Positions 56,134 through 64,000 of a stretch of 64,000 bases of DNA are shown piece after piece. Within the stretch, counting starts at the first letter, position 1; each line of letters begins with the position of its first letter. Made by a program: the position numbers and the translations under genes. Source of the DNA: Hydrogenophaga sp. Root209 (GTDB lineage: Bacteria > Pseudomonadota > Gammaproteobacteria > Burkholderiales > Burkholderiaceae_C); NCBI RefSeq assembly GCF_001428625.1, contig NZ_LMIE01000031.1:384711-448710 (forward strand), in the 5' to 3' direction. The notes under the pieces are model-generated. The model saw nothing but the letters and a program-made list of their open reading frames with translations, did not search any database and was not told where the DNA came from.

Positions 56134-58350
56134 CTAGCGAGCTGCACCCCGAACCACGTCATTGAGCACACGATCGAGATCGCCGGCTTCGACCGGTTTG
56201 CGCAGCACAACTGCAAACAAGGCCTTCAGGTGCTGCTCGTGCGCCTCGTCCAGATTGCCGCTCAGCAAGACCACCGGCGGCGGTTGGTCCATCGAGCGCA
56301 TGCGTTGACCCAGGCCCACACCGTCGAGCCGCGGCATCGACAGATCGGTGAGCACGACGTCCCAACGCTGGGCGGACTGCACCAGGTAGCTCCAGGCCTC
56401 TTCGCCGTCCCGGGCGCGCGTCACGTTCCAGCCTTTGCGCTCCAGCAATGCGCTCCACGATTGGCGCACCAACTGGTCGTCGTCGACGAACAGCAGTTCA
56501 CGCCTGCGCTTCTCTGAGTCGGGAGCCGTTGTGGGAGGAGGAGCGGCTGCCTCGTCGGCACTGGCCGGCAGGTACAGGCAGAAATGGGACCCCTCCCCCA
56601 CCACGCTGGACAGGCCGATGTGGCCGCCGTGATGCGCCACGATGCCCTGCGCAACCGACAGCCCCAGCCCGGTTCCGCGACCCACGCTCTTGGTGGTGAA
56701 GAAGGGCTCGAACACCCGGTCGACCACATCGGGCGCCATCCCGGGGCCAAAGTCCCGCACCTCGATCGTCAGGAAGCGCCCTTCGCCCAGCTGGGCGATG
56801 CCCGGCGGCGGGTTCTCATCCCCCCCGAGCGGAAGGAAGATCTCGTCGATGGTGATCTCGATTCGGCCCTTGCCCTCCATCGCGTCTGAAGCGTTGATCA
56901 AGAGATTCACCAGGACTTGTTGCAATTGCGTCGGGTCGCCTTCAACGACGTCAGGATCCACGCGATGGATCGCGACGATTTCGGACTCGCGTGTCAGACC
57001 GGCGCTCACGAGCCGGCGCGTGTCTTCCACCAGGCTGCGCAGGTGCAGCCGCTGCAGTTTTGGCGCTGTCTTGCGGCCAAATGCCAGCAACTGGCGTATC
57101 AGGCCGTCGGCGTACTTCGTGGCCTTCAACGCTTGTCCCAGCGACTCATGACCGGGATGCTTCTCTTCGAGATCCTCGATCGTGAGCCGCACCCAGCCCG
57201 TCACAGCCGCCAGCGAGTTGTTGATGTCGTGAGCGATGCCACCGGCCAGCCGGCCGAGTGCCTCGGATTTCTGGCTTTGCATCAGTTGCGCCTGAATGGC
57301 CTCCTGCCTCTCGAAGGAACGCTGCTGCTCTTGCGCATCCGACCGCACACGCTGCAACAGCTGATTGACGACCGATGCGAGTGAACTGATCTCGTCACGC
57401 CCCTGCACGAGCACAGGCGGCGCCGAGGTGGGGCCGTCTCGGGTGATGACTTCAATGTCGGTGCAGAGGCGCTGAAGCCGTCTGAGCAGAAACCGGTCGA
57501 GGATGAGCACCAGCAGCAGGCTGGCCATCGACGCCGTCAGGCCGACCGCCATCATGCCCTGCCGGTTCAGCGCCTGGCCCTGCTCCTGCAGGTGGCGATC
57601 CAGCCCGAGGACCAGTTCTGCCACGGGAAGACCTTGGTGGTCTTCCAGCAAGACATGCAGATCGTCCAGTTCGGCATTCCCCCGCTGCACGTGAATGGGC
57701 GCGTTCGTGTGACCAGGCGTCTCGAACGACAAGCGCGCCGGCATCATCAGAACGTCGGCCAGGCGATGAACCTCCGCTTCGTCAAAACGGCGCACCATGA
57801 CCATGACTCCCTGTACCACCCCAGTGGTCTGGTTGGGCGGACGAATGCCGGCTGCGATCACGATCTCCAGCCCACCGTCCGCCAGGCGCAGGGTCTGGAG
57901 CACCGCCTTGGGATCCTTACCTGCCAGGACGAGCTCGGTCAGCTCCCGCAGGGGCGCAATGCGTTCCGCCCCCAGCTTGGACAGTGGCCCCTCCCCTTCC
58001 CGCTTCACCGTGGCCAGCACGCGACCACGGTCATCGAACACCAGCACCTCGGAAATGCGCAGGTATCCCATGTTGTCGGCATCAAAGTTGTCCGCGATGA
58101 ACTCAGGTAGCTTGCCGCGAACAAAATTCACCGCATCAACCCAGTAGGCGTAGTCCTGGGTGGTGGCCCTCAAGGCCTGCACCTGTTGGGCGAACACACG
58201 CTTGGCGCGTTCACCCTCGTGCGTCGCGTGTTCGGCCTCCAGTCGGGCGAACGAGTCCTGCACGAGGTAGCGAGCGCCGAGCATCCCGCCGCCCGCGCAC
58301 ACGGCGACGGCTGCGAGGATCAAGGCCCAAGCCTTGTGCTGTAGTTTCAT
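56134..58350 (-). CDS. CHASE4 hybrid histidine kinase
   Basis: A 738-residue membrane sensor. One N-terminal span, a periplasmic CHASE4 domain (about 50-250, with DYAYWVDAVNFVRG), a second span (about 280-300), a HAMP-like linker, HisKA with His374 in GIAHDINNSLAA, an ATPase domain (QVLVNLLINASDAM; GTGLGLSVAQG) and a C-terminal receiver with Asp669 in LTDLSMPRLDG. No partner regulator is adjacent. Start at 58350 (MKLQHKAWALILAAVAVCAGG) gives the signal anchor; no strong ribosome site. Confidence 0.9.
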   Translation of the reverse strand: MKLQHKAWALILAAVAVCAGGGMLGARYLVQDSFARLEAEHATHEGERAKRVFAQQVQALRATTQDYAYWVDAVNFVRGKLPEFIADNFDADNMGYLRISEVLVFDDRGRVLATVKREGEGPLSKLGAERIAPLRELTELVLAGKDPKAVLQTLRLADGGLEIVIAAGIRPPNQTTGVVQGVMVMVRRFDEAEVHRLADVLMMPARLSFETPGHTNAPIHVQRGNAELDDLHVLLEDHQGLPVAELVLGLDRHLQEQGQALNRQGMMAVGLTASMASLLLVLILDRFLLRRLQRLCTDIEVITRDGPTSAPPVLVQGRDEISSLASVVNQLLQRVRSDAQEQQRSFERQEAIQAQLMQSQKSEALGRLAGGIAHDINNSLAAVTGWVRLTIEDLEEKHPGHESLGQALKATKYADGLIRQLLAFGRKTAPKLQRLHLRSLVEDTRRLVSAGLTRESEIVAIHRVDPDVVEGDPTQLQQVLVNLLINASDAMEGKGRIEITIDEIFLPLGGDENPPPGIAQLGEGRFLTIEVRDFGPGMAPDVVDRVFEPFFTTKSVGRGTGLGLSVAQGIVAHHGGHIGLSSVVGEGSHFCLYLPASADEAAAPPPTTAPDSEKRRRELLFVDDDQLVRQSWSALLERKGWNVTRARDGEEAWSYLVQSAQRWDVVLTDLSMPRLDGVGLGQRMRSMDQPPPVVLLSGNLDEAHEQHLKALFAVVLRKPVEAGDLDRVLNDVVRGAAR

Positions 58351-58438
58351 GGTCACAGGAGATCGACCCTTTCGCGGGAAAGTGAAGTGACAAACGGCAC
58401 GCAACGGCCATTTCCACGTTCTGGCCGACAATCCAGCC

Positions 58439-58693
58439 ATGAGCGAATCCACCCCCACCACCCCTCCTCCCTTGCCCGACCGCCTCTCCATCGACGCCCG
58501 CAGCCCGCACCATGTGGCCGCGGTGTTCGAGCACGACATCGGCATCCGCTTCAACGACAAGGAGCGTTTCGACGTGTCCGAGTACTGCATCAGCGAAGGC
58601 TGGGTGAAGGTGCCTTCGGGCAAGACAGTGGACCGCAAGGGGCAGCCGCTGCTCATTCAACTCAAGGGCAAGGTCGAGGTCTTCTACAAATAG
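58439..58693 (+). CDS. DUF3297 family protein
   Basis: An 84-residue protein of the DUF3297 family: LPDRLSIDARSPHHVAAVFEHDIGIRFNDKERFDVSEYCISEGWVKV and KTVDRKGQPLLIQLKGKVEVFYK. Cytoplasmic, function unknown, common in proteobacteria. Divergent from the CHASE4 kinase. Confidence 0.9.
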   Translation: MSESTPTTPPPLPDRLSIDARSPHHVAAVFEHDIGIRFNDKERFDVSEYCISEGWVKVPSGKTVDRKGQPLLIQLKGKVEVFYK

Positions 58694-58742
58694 AGACCAT
58701 TTGCCCTGAACGCGTGGTGAGCGATCGACTCGATACAAGCCT

Positions 58743-59321
58743 ATGCGCCGCAGATTCCTTTTCTCCGCTGCCTTGTGCGCGACCCTGGGTCGACAGGCAT
58801 GGGCTCAGCCGGTGGAAGCCGACGACCGGCCCTCCGGGCCACCCGGTTACACCGTGTCGACCGACGTGCTGCAGCGCTCGGTGGCAGAGCGCTTTCCCAT
58901 GCGCTACCCGGTGCAGGGGCTGCTGAACCTGGACCTTCAGTCGCCGCGCCTGAGCTTGTTGCCCGAGCAGAACCGCCTGCGCGCCGAGATGGCGGTGGAG
59001 GCCGCCGGCCCGGCGCTCAACCGCAGCCACCGGGGCAGCTTCGACCTGGACTTTGCACTGCGCTATGAGGCGAGCGACCGCACGCTGCGCGCACACCAGC
59101 TGCGCATCGACCGACTGCGCTTTCCCACCCTGCAGCCGAGCGTGGTGGAGTTGCTCAACACCTACGGCCCGGCCTTGGCCGAGCAATCGTTGCGAGAGGT
59201 GGTGCTGCACCGGCTGAAGCCGCAAGACCTGCGCATGGCCGATGCGATGGGCATGCAACCCGGCCCCATCACAGTGACGCGGGAGGGCCTGGTGATCGCG
59301 TTCGTGTTGAAGCCACTTTGA
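58743..59321 (+). CDS. DUF1439 (YceB-like) periplasmic protein
   Basis: A 192-residue exported protein. Signal peptide RRRFLFSAALCATLGRQAWA, then the DUF1439 core (STDVLQRSVAERFPMRYPVQGLLNLDLQSPRLSLLPEQNRLRAEMAVEA, IDRLRFPTLQPSVVELLNTYGPALAEQSLREVVLHRL). No lipobox is present, unlike E. coli YceB. Probably a lipid-binding-like fold at the envelope. Confidence 0.85.
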   Translation: MRRRFLFSAALCATLGRQAWAQPVEADDRPSGPPGYTVSTDVLQRSVAERFPMRYPVQGLLNLDLQSPRLSLLPEQNRLRAEMAVEAAGPALNRSHRGSFDLDFALRYEASDRTLRAHQLRIDRLRFPTLQPSVVELLNTYGPALAEQSLREVVLHRLKPQDLRMADAMGMQPGPITVTREGLVIAFVLKPL

Positions 59322-59354
59322 AGCCCTTGTGAGGCGCGGGCGCAAAATGGCCCG

Positions 59355-60221
59355 ATGAAAGCTCCTCCCCGACTGCAATCCCTCGTTGAAGAGGGTCTCA
59401 TCGACACCGTGGTGCGCCAGCTCATGAGTGGCAAGGAAGCCATGGTGTACGTGGTGCGTTGTGGCACTGAGACCCGCTGCGCCAAGATCTACAAGGAAGC
59501 GAACAACCGCAGCTTTCGTCAGGCGGTGGACTACACCGAGAACCGCAAAGTGAAGAACTCTCGTCAGGCGCGCGCCATGGCCAAGGGCACCAGGTTCGGC
59601 CGCGAGGCGCAAGAGGCCGCCTGGCAAAGCGCCGAGGTGGACGCGCTCTACCGGCTGGCCGCCGCAGGCGTGCGGGTGCCGCAGCCCTTCAACTTCTCCG
59701 AAGGCGTGTTGCTCATGGAACTGGTGACCGATGCGCAGGGCGACGCGGCACCCCGGCTCAACGACGTGTCGTTCACGCCCGAGCAGGCGCGCCAGCACCA
59801 CGCCACGCTCGTTGGCGAGGTCGTGCGCATGCTGTGCGCGGGTGTGGTGCACGGCGACCTCTCGGAGTTCAACATCCTGCTGGCGCATTCGGGCGAAGAC
59901 AACACCGACGACTTCCCCGTGATCATCGACCTGCCGCAAGCAGTGGACGCCGCCGGCAACAACCACGCCCAGCGCATGCTGCTGCGCGACGTGGCCAACC
60001 TGCGCGACTTCTTCGGCCAGTTCGCACCCGAGTTGCTGAAGACGCAGTTCGGACCCGAGATCTGGAGCCTGTACCAGAGTGGTCTGCTGCGCAACGAGAC
60101 GGTGCTGAGTGGCCGCTACGAGCGCGCGCCGGGCGCGGTGGACCTGGGCAGCGTGATGCGCGAGATCGACGACGCGCGCGACGAAGACGCAGCGCGCCGG
60201 CTGCGCATGGCGCAGACGTAA
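59355..60221 (+). CDS. RIO-type serine/threonine kinase
   Basis: A 288-residue RIO-family protein kinase. Nucleotide loop SGKEAMVYVVRCGTETRCAKIYKEANNRSF, catalytic VHGDLSEFNILLA, and metal-binding IDLPQAVD. RIO kinases act in ribosome maturation in eukaryotes and archaea; bacterial members are poorly studied. Start at 59355. Confidence 0.9.
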   Translation: MKAPPRLQSLVEEGLIDTVVRQLMSGKEAMVYVVRCGTETRCAKIYKEANNRSFRQAVDYTENRKVKNSRQARAMAKGTRFGREAQEAAWQSAEVDALYRLAAAGVRVPQPFNFSEGVLLMELVTDAQGDAAPRLNDVSFTPEQARQHHATLVGEVVRMLCAGVVHGDLSEFNILLAHSGEDNTDDFPVIIDLPQAVDAAGNNHAQRMLLRDVANLRDFFGQFAPELLKTQFGPEIWSLYQSGLLRNETVLSGRYERAPGAVDLGSVMREIDDARDEDAARRLRMAQT

Positions 60222-60281
60222 CCAGGTCTTGGTTTCGATTGCCCGTGTGGCCGTGTAAGGAATGCCGGCTGTGGTCGACTC

Positions 60282-60785
60282 ATGCTCATGAACACCCGTC
60301 CAACCCTCAACCGCCGCCAGACCATGAAACTGCTGACCCTGCTTGGCCTGGGTTCACAGGCCGCCACCACCGCGGTCAAGGCCGCGGCCGCTACCGATCC
60401 CTGGAAACTCAGCGAGGCCGAGTGGAAGAAGCGCCTGACGCCTGCCCAGTTCGACGTGTTGCGTGAAGAAGGCACCGAGCGAGCGGGCAGCAGTCCGCTC
60501 AACGCAGAGAAGCGCACGGGCACCTACCACTGCGCCGGCTGCGATCTGCCGCTGTTCTCGTCCGACACCAAGTACGAGAGCGGCACCGGCTGGCCGAGCT
60601 TCCACACGCCGCTGGCCGGCGCGCTGGGCACCAAGACCGATTTCAAGGCGATCTTTCCGCGCACCGAATACCACTGCGTGCGTTGTGATGGCCACCAGGG
60701 CCACGTGTTCAACGACGGCCCCAAGCCCAGCGGCAAGCGCTACTGCAACAACGGCGTGGCGCTCACCTTCAAGGCGGCCGCATGA
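60282..60785 (+). CDS. msrB: Exported methionine-R-sulfoxide reductase
   Basis: A 167-residue MsrB with an N-terminal twin-arginine type leader (NRRQTMKLLTLLGLGSQAATTAVKAAAA). Zinc cysteines are in HCAGC and HCVRC, and the catalytic cysteine in RYCNNGVALTF. It repairs R-sulfoxides, here probably in the periplasm. Overlaps msrA as ATGA. ATG 60288 is an equally good start. Confidence 0.93.
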   Translation: MLMNTRPTLNRRQTMKLLTLLGLGSQAATTAVKAAAATDPWKLSEAEWKKRLTPAQFDVLREEGTERAGSSPLNAEKRTGTYHCAGCDLPLFSSDTKYESGTGWPSFHTPLAGALGTKTDFKAIFPRTEYHCVRCDGHQGHVFNDGPKPSGKRYCNNGVALTFKAAA

Positions 60786-61381
60786 ACGCGTACCTCCTGC
60801 CCCTCATGGCTTCAGTGCTGCTGTCCGCTGGCGCTGCACAAGCTCAAACGACGCCCGCCACCGCCAAGGCCACGTTTGCCGGTGGCTGCTTCTGGTGCGT
60901 AGAAGCCGACTTCGACAAGGTCCCCGGCGTGCTCTCGACCACCTCGGGCTATATCGGCGGCACGGTGGCCACCCCGACCTACCAGCAGGTGTCCCGCGGC
61001 AACACGGGCCACGCCGAGGCGGTGGAGATCGTGTTCGATCCGGCCAAGGTCAGCTACGCCACCCTGGTGGAAAAGTTCTGGCGCACCATCGATCCGACCA
61101 CCAAAGACCGGCAGTTCTGCGACGCCGGCAACCCCTACCGCACAGTCATCTTCACGCACGATGCGGCGCAAGCGGAGGTGGTGAAACGCTCGCTGGCGGC
61201 GCTGGAAAAATCCAAACCGTTCAAGGAACCGATCGTCACGCAGGTCGTGCCCGCCACCCCGTTCTACGCGGCCGAGGACTACCACCAGGACTACTACCTG
61301 AAGAACCCCATTCGCTACAAGTACTACCGCACGAGTTGCGGGCGCGATGCGCGTTTGCAGCAGCTCTGGGGAAAACAATGA
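60782..61381 (+). CDS. msrA: Exported methionine-S-sulfoxide reductase
   Basis: A 199-residue MsrA with a Sec signal peptide (MNAYLLPLMASVLLSAGAAQA). Catalytic motif GGCFWC, then GYIGGTVATPTY, VEIVFDPAKVSY and AEDYHQDYY. Paired with msrB for periplasmic repair of both sulfoxide stereoisomers. Confidence 0.95.
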   Translation: MNAYLLPLMASVLLSAGAAQAQTTPATAKATFAGGCFWCVEADFDKVPGVLSTTSGYIGGTVATPTYQQVSRGNTGHAEAVEIVFDPAKVSYATLVEKFWRTIDPTTKDRQFCDAGNPYRTVIFTHDAAQAEVVKRSLAALEKSKPFKEPIVTQVVPATPFYAAEDYHQDYYLKNPIRYKYYRTSCGRDARLQQLWGKQ

Positions 61382-61400
61382 CAGACCCACAGTTCAATCA

Positions 61401-61475
61401 CCGTTCGGACCGAGCCTGTCGAAGCCCTCACCCAGGTCTGCATTCGTTGCCCTGCGACAGGCTCAGGGCGAACGG
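61401..61475. repeat. Second copy of the REP-like hairpin
   Basis: Arms at 61401-61424 and 61452-61475 form a long inverted repeat with the same core (CCGTTCGG...GAGCCTGTCGAAG) as 43748-43818. It lies between the convergent msrA and xerD genes. No T-run follows on either strand. Confidence 0.7.
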
Positions 61476-61502
61476 CTTGATGGTGTGACGAATCTGACGT
61501 CG

Positions 61503-62420
61503 TCACCCTCGCGGGTGGTGCTGCGCGACGATGGTCTTGAGGCGTTCGCGCGCCACGTGGGTGTAGATCGTGGTGGTGGAGATGTCGGCGTGGCCGAGCA
61601 ACATCTGCACCGCGCGCAGATCGGCGCCATGGTTGAGCAGGTGCGTGGCAAACGCGTGTCGCAGCGTGTGGGGCGACAGCGGCGAGGTGATGCCCGCGGC
61701 CAGCGCGTACCTCTTCACCAGTTGCCAGAACATCGCGCGCGTCATGGCCTCGCCGGCGCGAGACCCGCGCGAGGTGACGAACAGGTCTTCGCTCTGCAGG
61801 CCGTTCAATATCTCGCCGCGCGCCTGCCCCAGGTAACGCAGCAGCCACTGCCCAGCCACCTGCCCGAACGGCACCAGGCGTTCCTTGTTGCCCTTGCCGG
61901 TGATGCGCAGCACATGTTCGTTCATGCCCACATGCCAGGTTTTGAGCGTGACGAGTTCGCTCACGCGCAGGCCGCTGGCGTAGATGAGTTCGAGCATGCA
62001 GCGGTCGCGCAGGCCCAGCGGGGTGCTCACATCGGGCGCGTTCAGCAAGGCCTCCACCTGCGCCTCAGACATTGTCTTGGGCACGCGCAGCGGCTGGCGT
62101 GCCGGTGAGAGGCGCAGCGTCGGGTCGGCGGAAATGAAACGTTCGCGCAGCGCCCAACGGAAGTAGCGCTTGAAGACCGTGAGCCGTCGGTTGGCGGTGG
62201 TGGCGCGCGTCTGGCTGTGGCGTTCGCTGAAGTAGCCGTTGAGATCGGCCTCGGTGGTTTCGGGCAGGGTCTTGCCCTGCCCGGCCAGCCACTGGCCGAG
62301 CAAAACGAGATCACGCCGGTACGCGTCCAGCGTGTTGCGCGAGAGGCCCTCTTCGAGCCAGAGCGCGTCGACAAAAGCCCCGGCAAGGTCCTCGCTGGTC
62401 GATGCCAGGGCCGGGTCCAT
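61503..62420 (-). CDS. xerD: Site-specific tyrosine recombinase XerD
   Basis: A 305-residue recombinase that resolves chromosome dimers at dif with XerC. Catalytic residues are in ASGLRVSELVTLK (Arg), SPHTLRHAFATHLLNHGADLRAVQMLLGHADISTTTIYTHV (His, Arg, His, Tyr). The ATG overlaps the Bug gene's stop (TGATG), which fixes the start. Confidence 0.94.
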   Translation of the reverse strand: MDPALASTSEDLAGAFVDALWLEEGLSRNTLDAYRRDLVLLGQWLAGQGKTLPETTEADLNGYFSERHSQTRATTANRRLTVFKRYFRWALRERFISADPTLRLSPARQPLRVPKTMSEAQVEALLNAPDVSTPLGLRDRCMLELIYASGLRVSELVTLKTWHVGMNEHVLRITGKGNKERLVPFGQVAGQWLLRYLGQARGEILNGLQSEDLFVTSRGSRAGEAMTRAMFWQLVKRYALAAGITSPLSPHTLRHAFATHLLNHGADLRAVQMLLGHADISTTTIYTHVARERLKTIVAQHHPRG

Positions 62421-63397
62421 CACTCCAGCTTGAGCTTCTGCTTGGCCACCACCTGCTTGTAGACCTCGAACTCGGCCTTGATCTGCGCCGTGAACTCGGC
62501 CGGCGAATTGGCCACGATCAGCGAGCCCGTGTCTTCCACGCGCTTCTTGACGGCCGGGTCATTGAGCGCCTGCTTGGTCGCGTTCGACACCTTGTCCACC
62601 ACTTCCTGCGGCAGGCCCTTGGGGCCGATGATGCCGTAGTAGGCCATGCGGTTCACCGGCTCCAGGCCCACTTCCTTGAAGGTCGGCACGTCGGGCAAGA
62701 CCGCCACGCGCTGCGGCGCGGCCACCACGATGGCGATGAGGCGGCCGGCCTTGATGTGCGGCAGGGCCGAGGGCAGGTTGTCAAAGATGATCGGCACCTG
62801 GCCACCCACGGTGTCGTTGAGCGCGGGGCCTGCACCGCGATACGGAATGTGCGTGATGAAGGCACCAGTCAGGCTCTTGTAGAGCTCGGTCTGCAGGTGG
62901 CCGATGCCGCCGGTGCCCGAACTGGCGTAGCTGTACTTGCCGGGGTTCTTCTTGATCTCGGCCAGGAAGCCCTTGTAGTCCTTGGCCGGGAAGCTGGGGT
63001 GCACGGCGATCACGTTGGGCGTGGCCGCGATGTTGATGATGGGCGTGAAATCGGTGAGCGTGTTGTAGGGAATCTTGCCGTTGATGGCCGGGTTGGCCGC
63101 GGTGGTCGACACCGTGGCCATGCCCAGGGTGTAGCCATCGGCCGGGGCACGGGAGAGTTCCAGCGCACCCACCACACCACCGCCACCGGCCTTGTTTTCC
63201 ACGATCATGCTCTGGCCCAGCGCCTTGCCGAGCGACTCGGACATCACGCGGGCAATGATGTCGGTGGTGCCGCCGGGTGCAAACGGAACTTGCAGACGAA
63301 TGACCTTGTTGGGGTAGGCCTGGGCCCACGCGGTGCCACCCACAGCCACCGAGGCGGTGGCCAGACCGATTGCAACCAGTTGACGACGAGAAACCAT
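62420..63397 (-). CDS. Bug-family substrate-binding protein
   Basis: A 325-residue periplasmic receptor. Leader VSRRQLVAIGLATASVAVGGTAWA; hallmark IRLQVPFAPGGTTDIIARVMSESLGKALGQ; AGGGGVVGALELSRAPADGYT; IPYRGAGPALNDTVGGQVPIIFD. AGGAG lies before the ATG. It overlaps xerD by one base, an odd partner, so co-transcription may be incidental. Ligand unknown. Confidence 0.9.
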   Translation of the reverse strand: MVSRRQLVAIGLATASVAVGGTAWAQAYPNKVIRLQVPFAPGGTTDIIARVMSESLGKALGQSMIVENKAGGGGVVGALELSRAPADGYTLGMATVSTTAANPAINGKIPYNTLTDFTPIINIAATPNVIAVHPSFPAKDYKGFLAEIKKNPGKYSYASSGTGGIGHLQTELYKSLTGAFITHIPYRGAGPALNDTVGGQVPIIFDNLPSALPHIKAGRLIAIVVAAPQRVAVLPDVPTFKEVGLEPVNRMAYYGIIGPKGLPQEVVDKVSNATKQALNDPAVKKRVEDTGSLIVANSPAEFTAQIKAEFEVYKQVVAKQKLKLE

Positions 63398-63566
63398 GAC
63401 ACTTGCTCCTTGCTTGAGACATCGATAAAGGCAGGCCGGGGTCAGCCTGTTGCGCGCGATCGGGGTACGGCTCGCACGATGCGAGCCTGCAATGTAGCCG
63501 CTGAGCACCGCCATGACCATGGGACAACTACATAAGTGGAAACCCCCGGCACGCTATGCTCGCCCG

Positions 63567-64000
63567 GTGAATTTCGCCCAACTCCTCTTCCCCGACTTCT
63601 CGCTCATCCTCTGTGGCTACCTCGTCTGCCGCTTCACCGCCCTCAACCGCAAGGTGTGGGAGCAGGTGGAGAGCCTGGTGTACTACTTTCTGTTTCCCGT
63701 GCTGCTGTTCCACAGCATCGTGAAGAGCCCGCTCGATCTGGGCCAGGCTTCCAGCCTCATGGGTGCGGGCATTGCGCTGGGTTTGTGCGGCATCGCGCTG
63801 TCGTATTCCCTGCCCCACTGGCCCTGGATCGGCAAACGGCTTGATGTGCGCCTGCACGCGGCCAGCGCCCAGGTGGGTTTTCGCTTCAACTCGTTCATTG
63901 CACTGGCACTGGCCGAGAAGATGGCCGGCCCGCCGGGCCTGCTCATGATTGCGGTGCTCATCGGCGTGTGTGTGCCGCTGTTCAACGTGGGCGCGGTCTG
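63567..64000 (+). CDS. AEC-family transporter, N-terminal part
   Basis: Starts with GTG at 63567 and runs off the right edge (about 144 residues visible). Sequence MNFAQLLFPDFSLILCGYLVC, YYFLFPVLLFHSIVKSPL, GFRFNSFIALALAEKMAGPPGLLMIAVLIGVCVPLFNV shows the spaced spans of auxin-efflux-carrier type transporters. Substrate unknown; relatives move malate, malonate or amino acids. Confidence 0.8.
   Translation, partial: MNFAQLLFPDFSLILCGYLVCRFTALNRKVWEQVESLVYYFLFPVLLFHSIVKSPLDLGQASSLMGAGIALGLCGIALSYSLPHWPWIGKRLDVRLHAASAQVGFRFNSFIALALAEKMAGPPGLLMIAVLIGVCVPLFNVGAV

Overview
The window is high-GC DNA from a Gram-negative betaproteobacterium. The gene set points to Comamonadaceae, and a Hydrogenophaga-like genus is my best guess (inference). 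The grounds are the pyrG-kdsA-eno-ftsB order, three Bug-type solute receptors, a PQQ-alcohol-dehydrogenase-associated ABC system, and typical Burkholderiales small families (DUF3297, DUF1439, DUF3597, DUF455). I saw no rRNA, tRNA, CRISPR array, transposase or phage gene.

Region by region. 1-5.8 kb: accessory genes of PQQ-dependent alcohol oxidation (SoxYZ-like carrier, ABC permease, binding protein, beta-propeller protein), with the likely ATPase on the opposite strand behind a Bug receptor. 5.9-8.7 kb: a DUF1993 gene, a lower-GC pair (unknown protein plus PIN ribonuclease) and an FKBP isomerase. 8.7-14.7 kb: phosphatidylserine decarboxylase, a class III PLP enzyme, an Mpo1/DUF962-like membrane protein, a glycosyltransferase and UDP-glucose dehydrogenase, which suggests envelope lipid or glycan work. 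15-20.8 kb: acetyltransferase, bactofilin-like beta-helix protein, tandem universal stress protein, Rnk, and a MASE3 hybrid histidine kinase. 20.9-24.2 kb: modE facing modABC across a clear operator-like palindrome. 24.3-25.0 kb: PsiF-repeat and DUF3597 genes. 25.2-33.2 kb: a complete kdpFABCDE potassium-uptake operon, including a kdpF of only 34 codons. 33.3-37.8 kb: an aminotransferase remnant, then a tungstate transporter operon (tupB-tupC-tupA plus a ModA-like lipoprotein) facing a ModE-HTH/PBP one-component regulator.

38.0-45.6 kb: a seven-gene catabolic operon (class I fumarase-type hydratase alpha and beta, Bug receptor, amidohydrolase, flavin reductase-like, HpcH/HpaI aldolase, cupin) preceded by a perfect 15-bp palindrome. 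Facing it are a ketopantoate-reductase-like gene and an IclR regulator. Its substrate is unknown, and it is the best candidate here for an undescribed pathway. 45.6-53.4 kb: housekeeping genes coaBC, pyrG, kdsA, eno, ftsB, an AAA ATPase, hslO and a gamma carbonic anhydrase. 53.4-64 kb: DUF455, dbpA, a VOC protein, a CHASE4 hybrid kinase, DUF3297, DUF1439, a RIO kinase, an exported msrB-msrA pair, xerD, a Bug receptor and the start of an AEC-family transporter.

The strongest themes are oxyanion metal uptake (separate molybdate and tungstate systems, each with its own ModE-type regulator) and uptake or catabolism of small organic acids. Two of the convergent gene junctions carry the same long inverted repeat, probably serving as a terminator.
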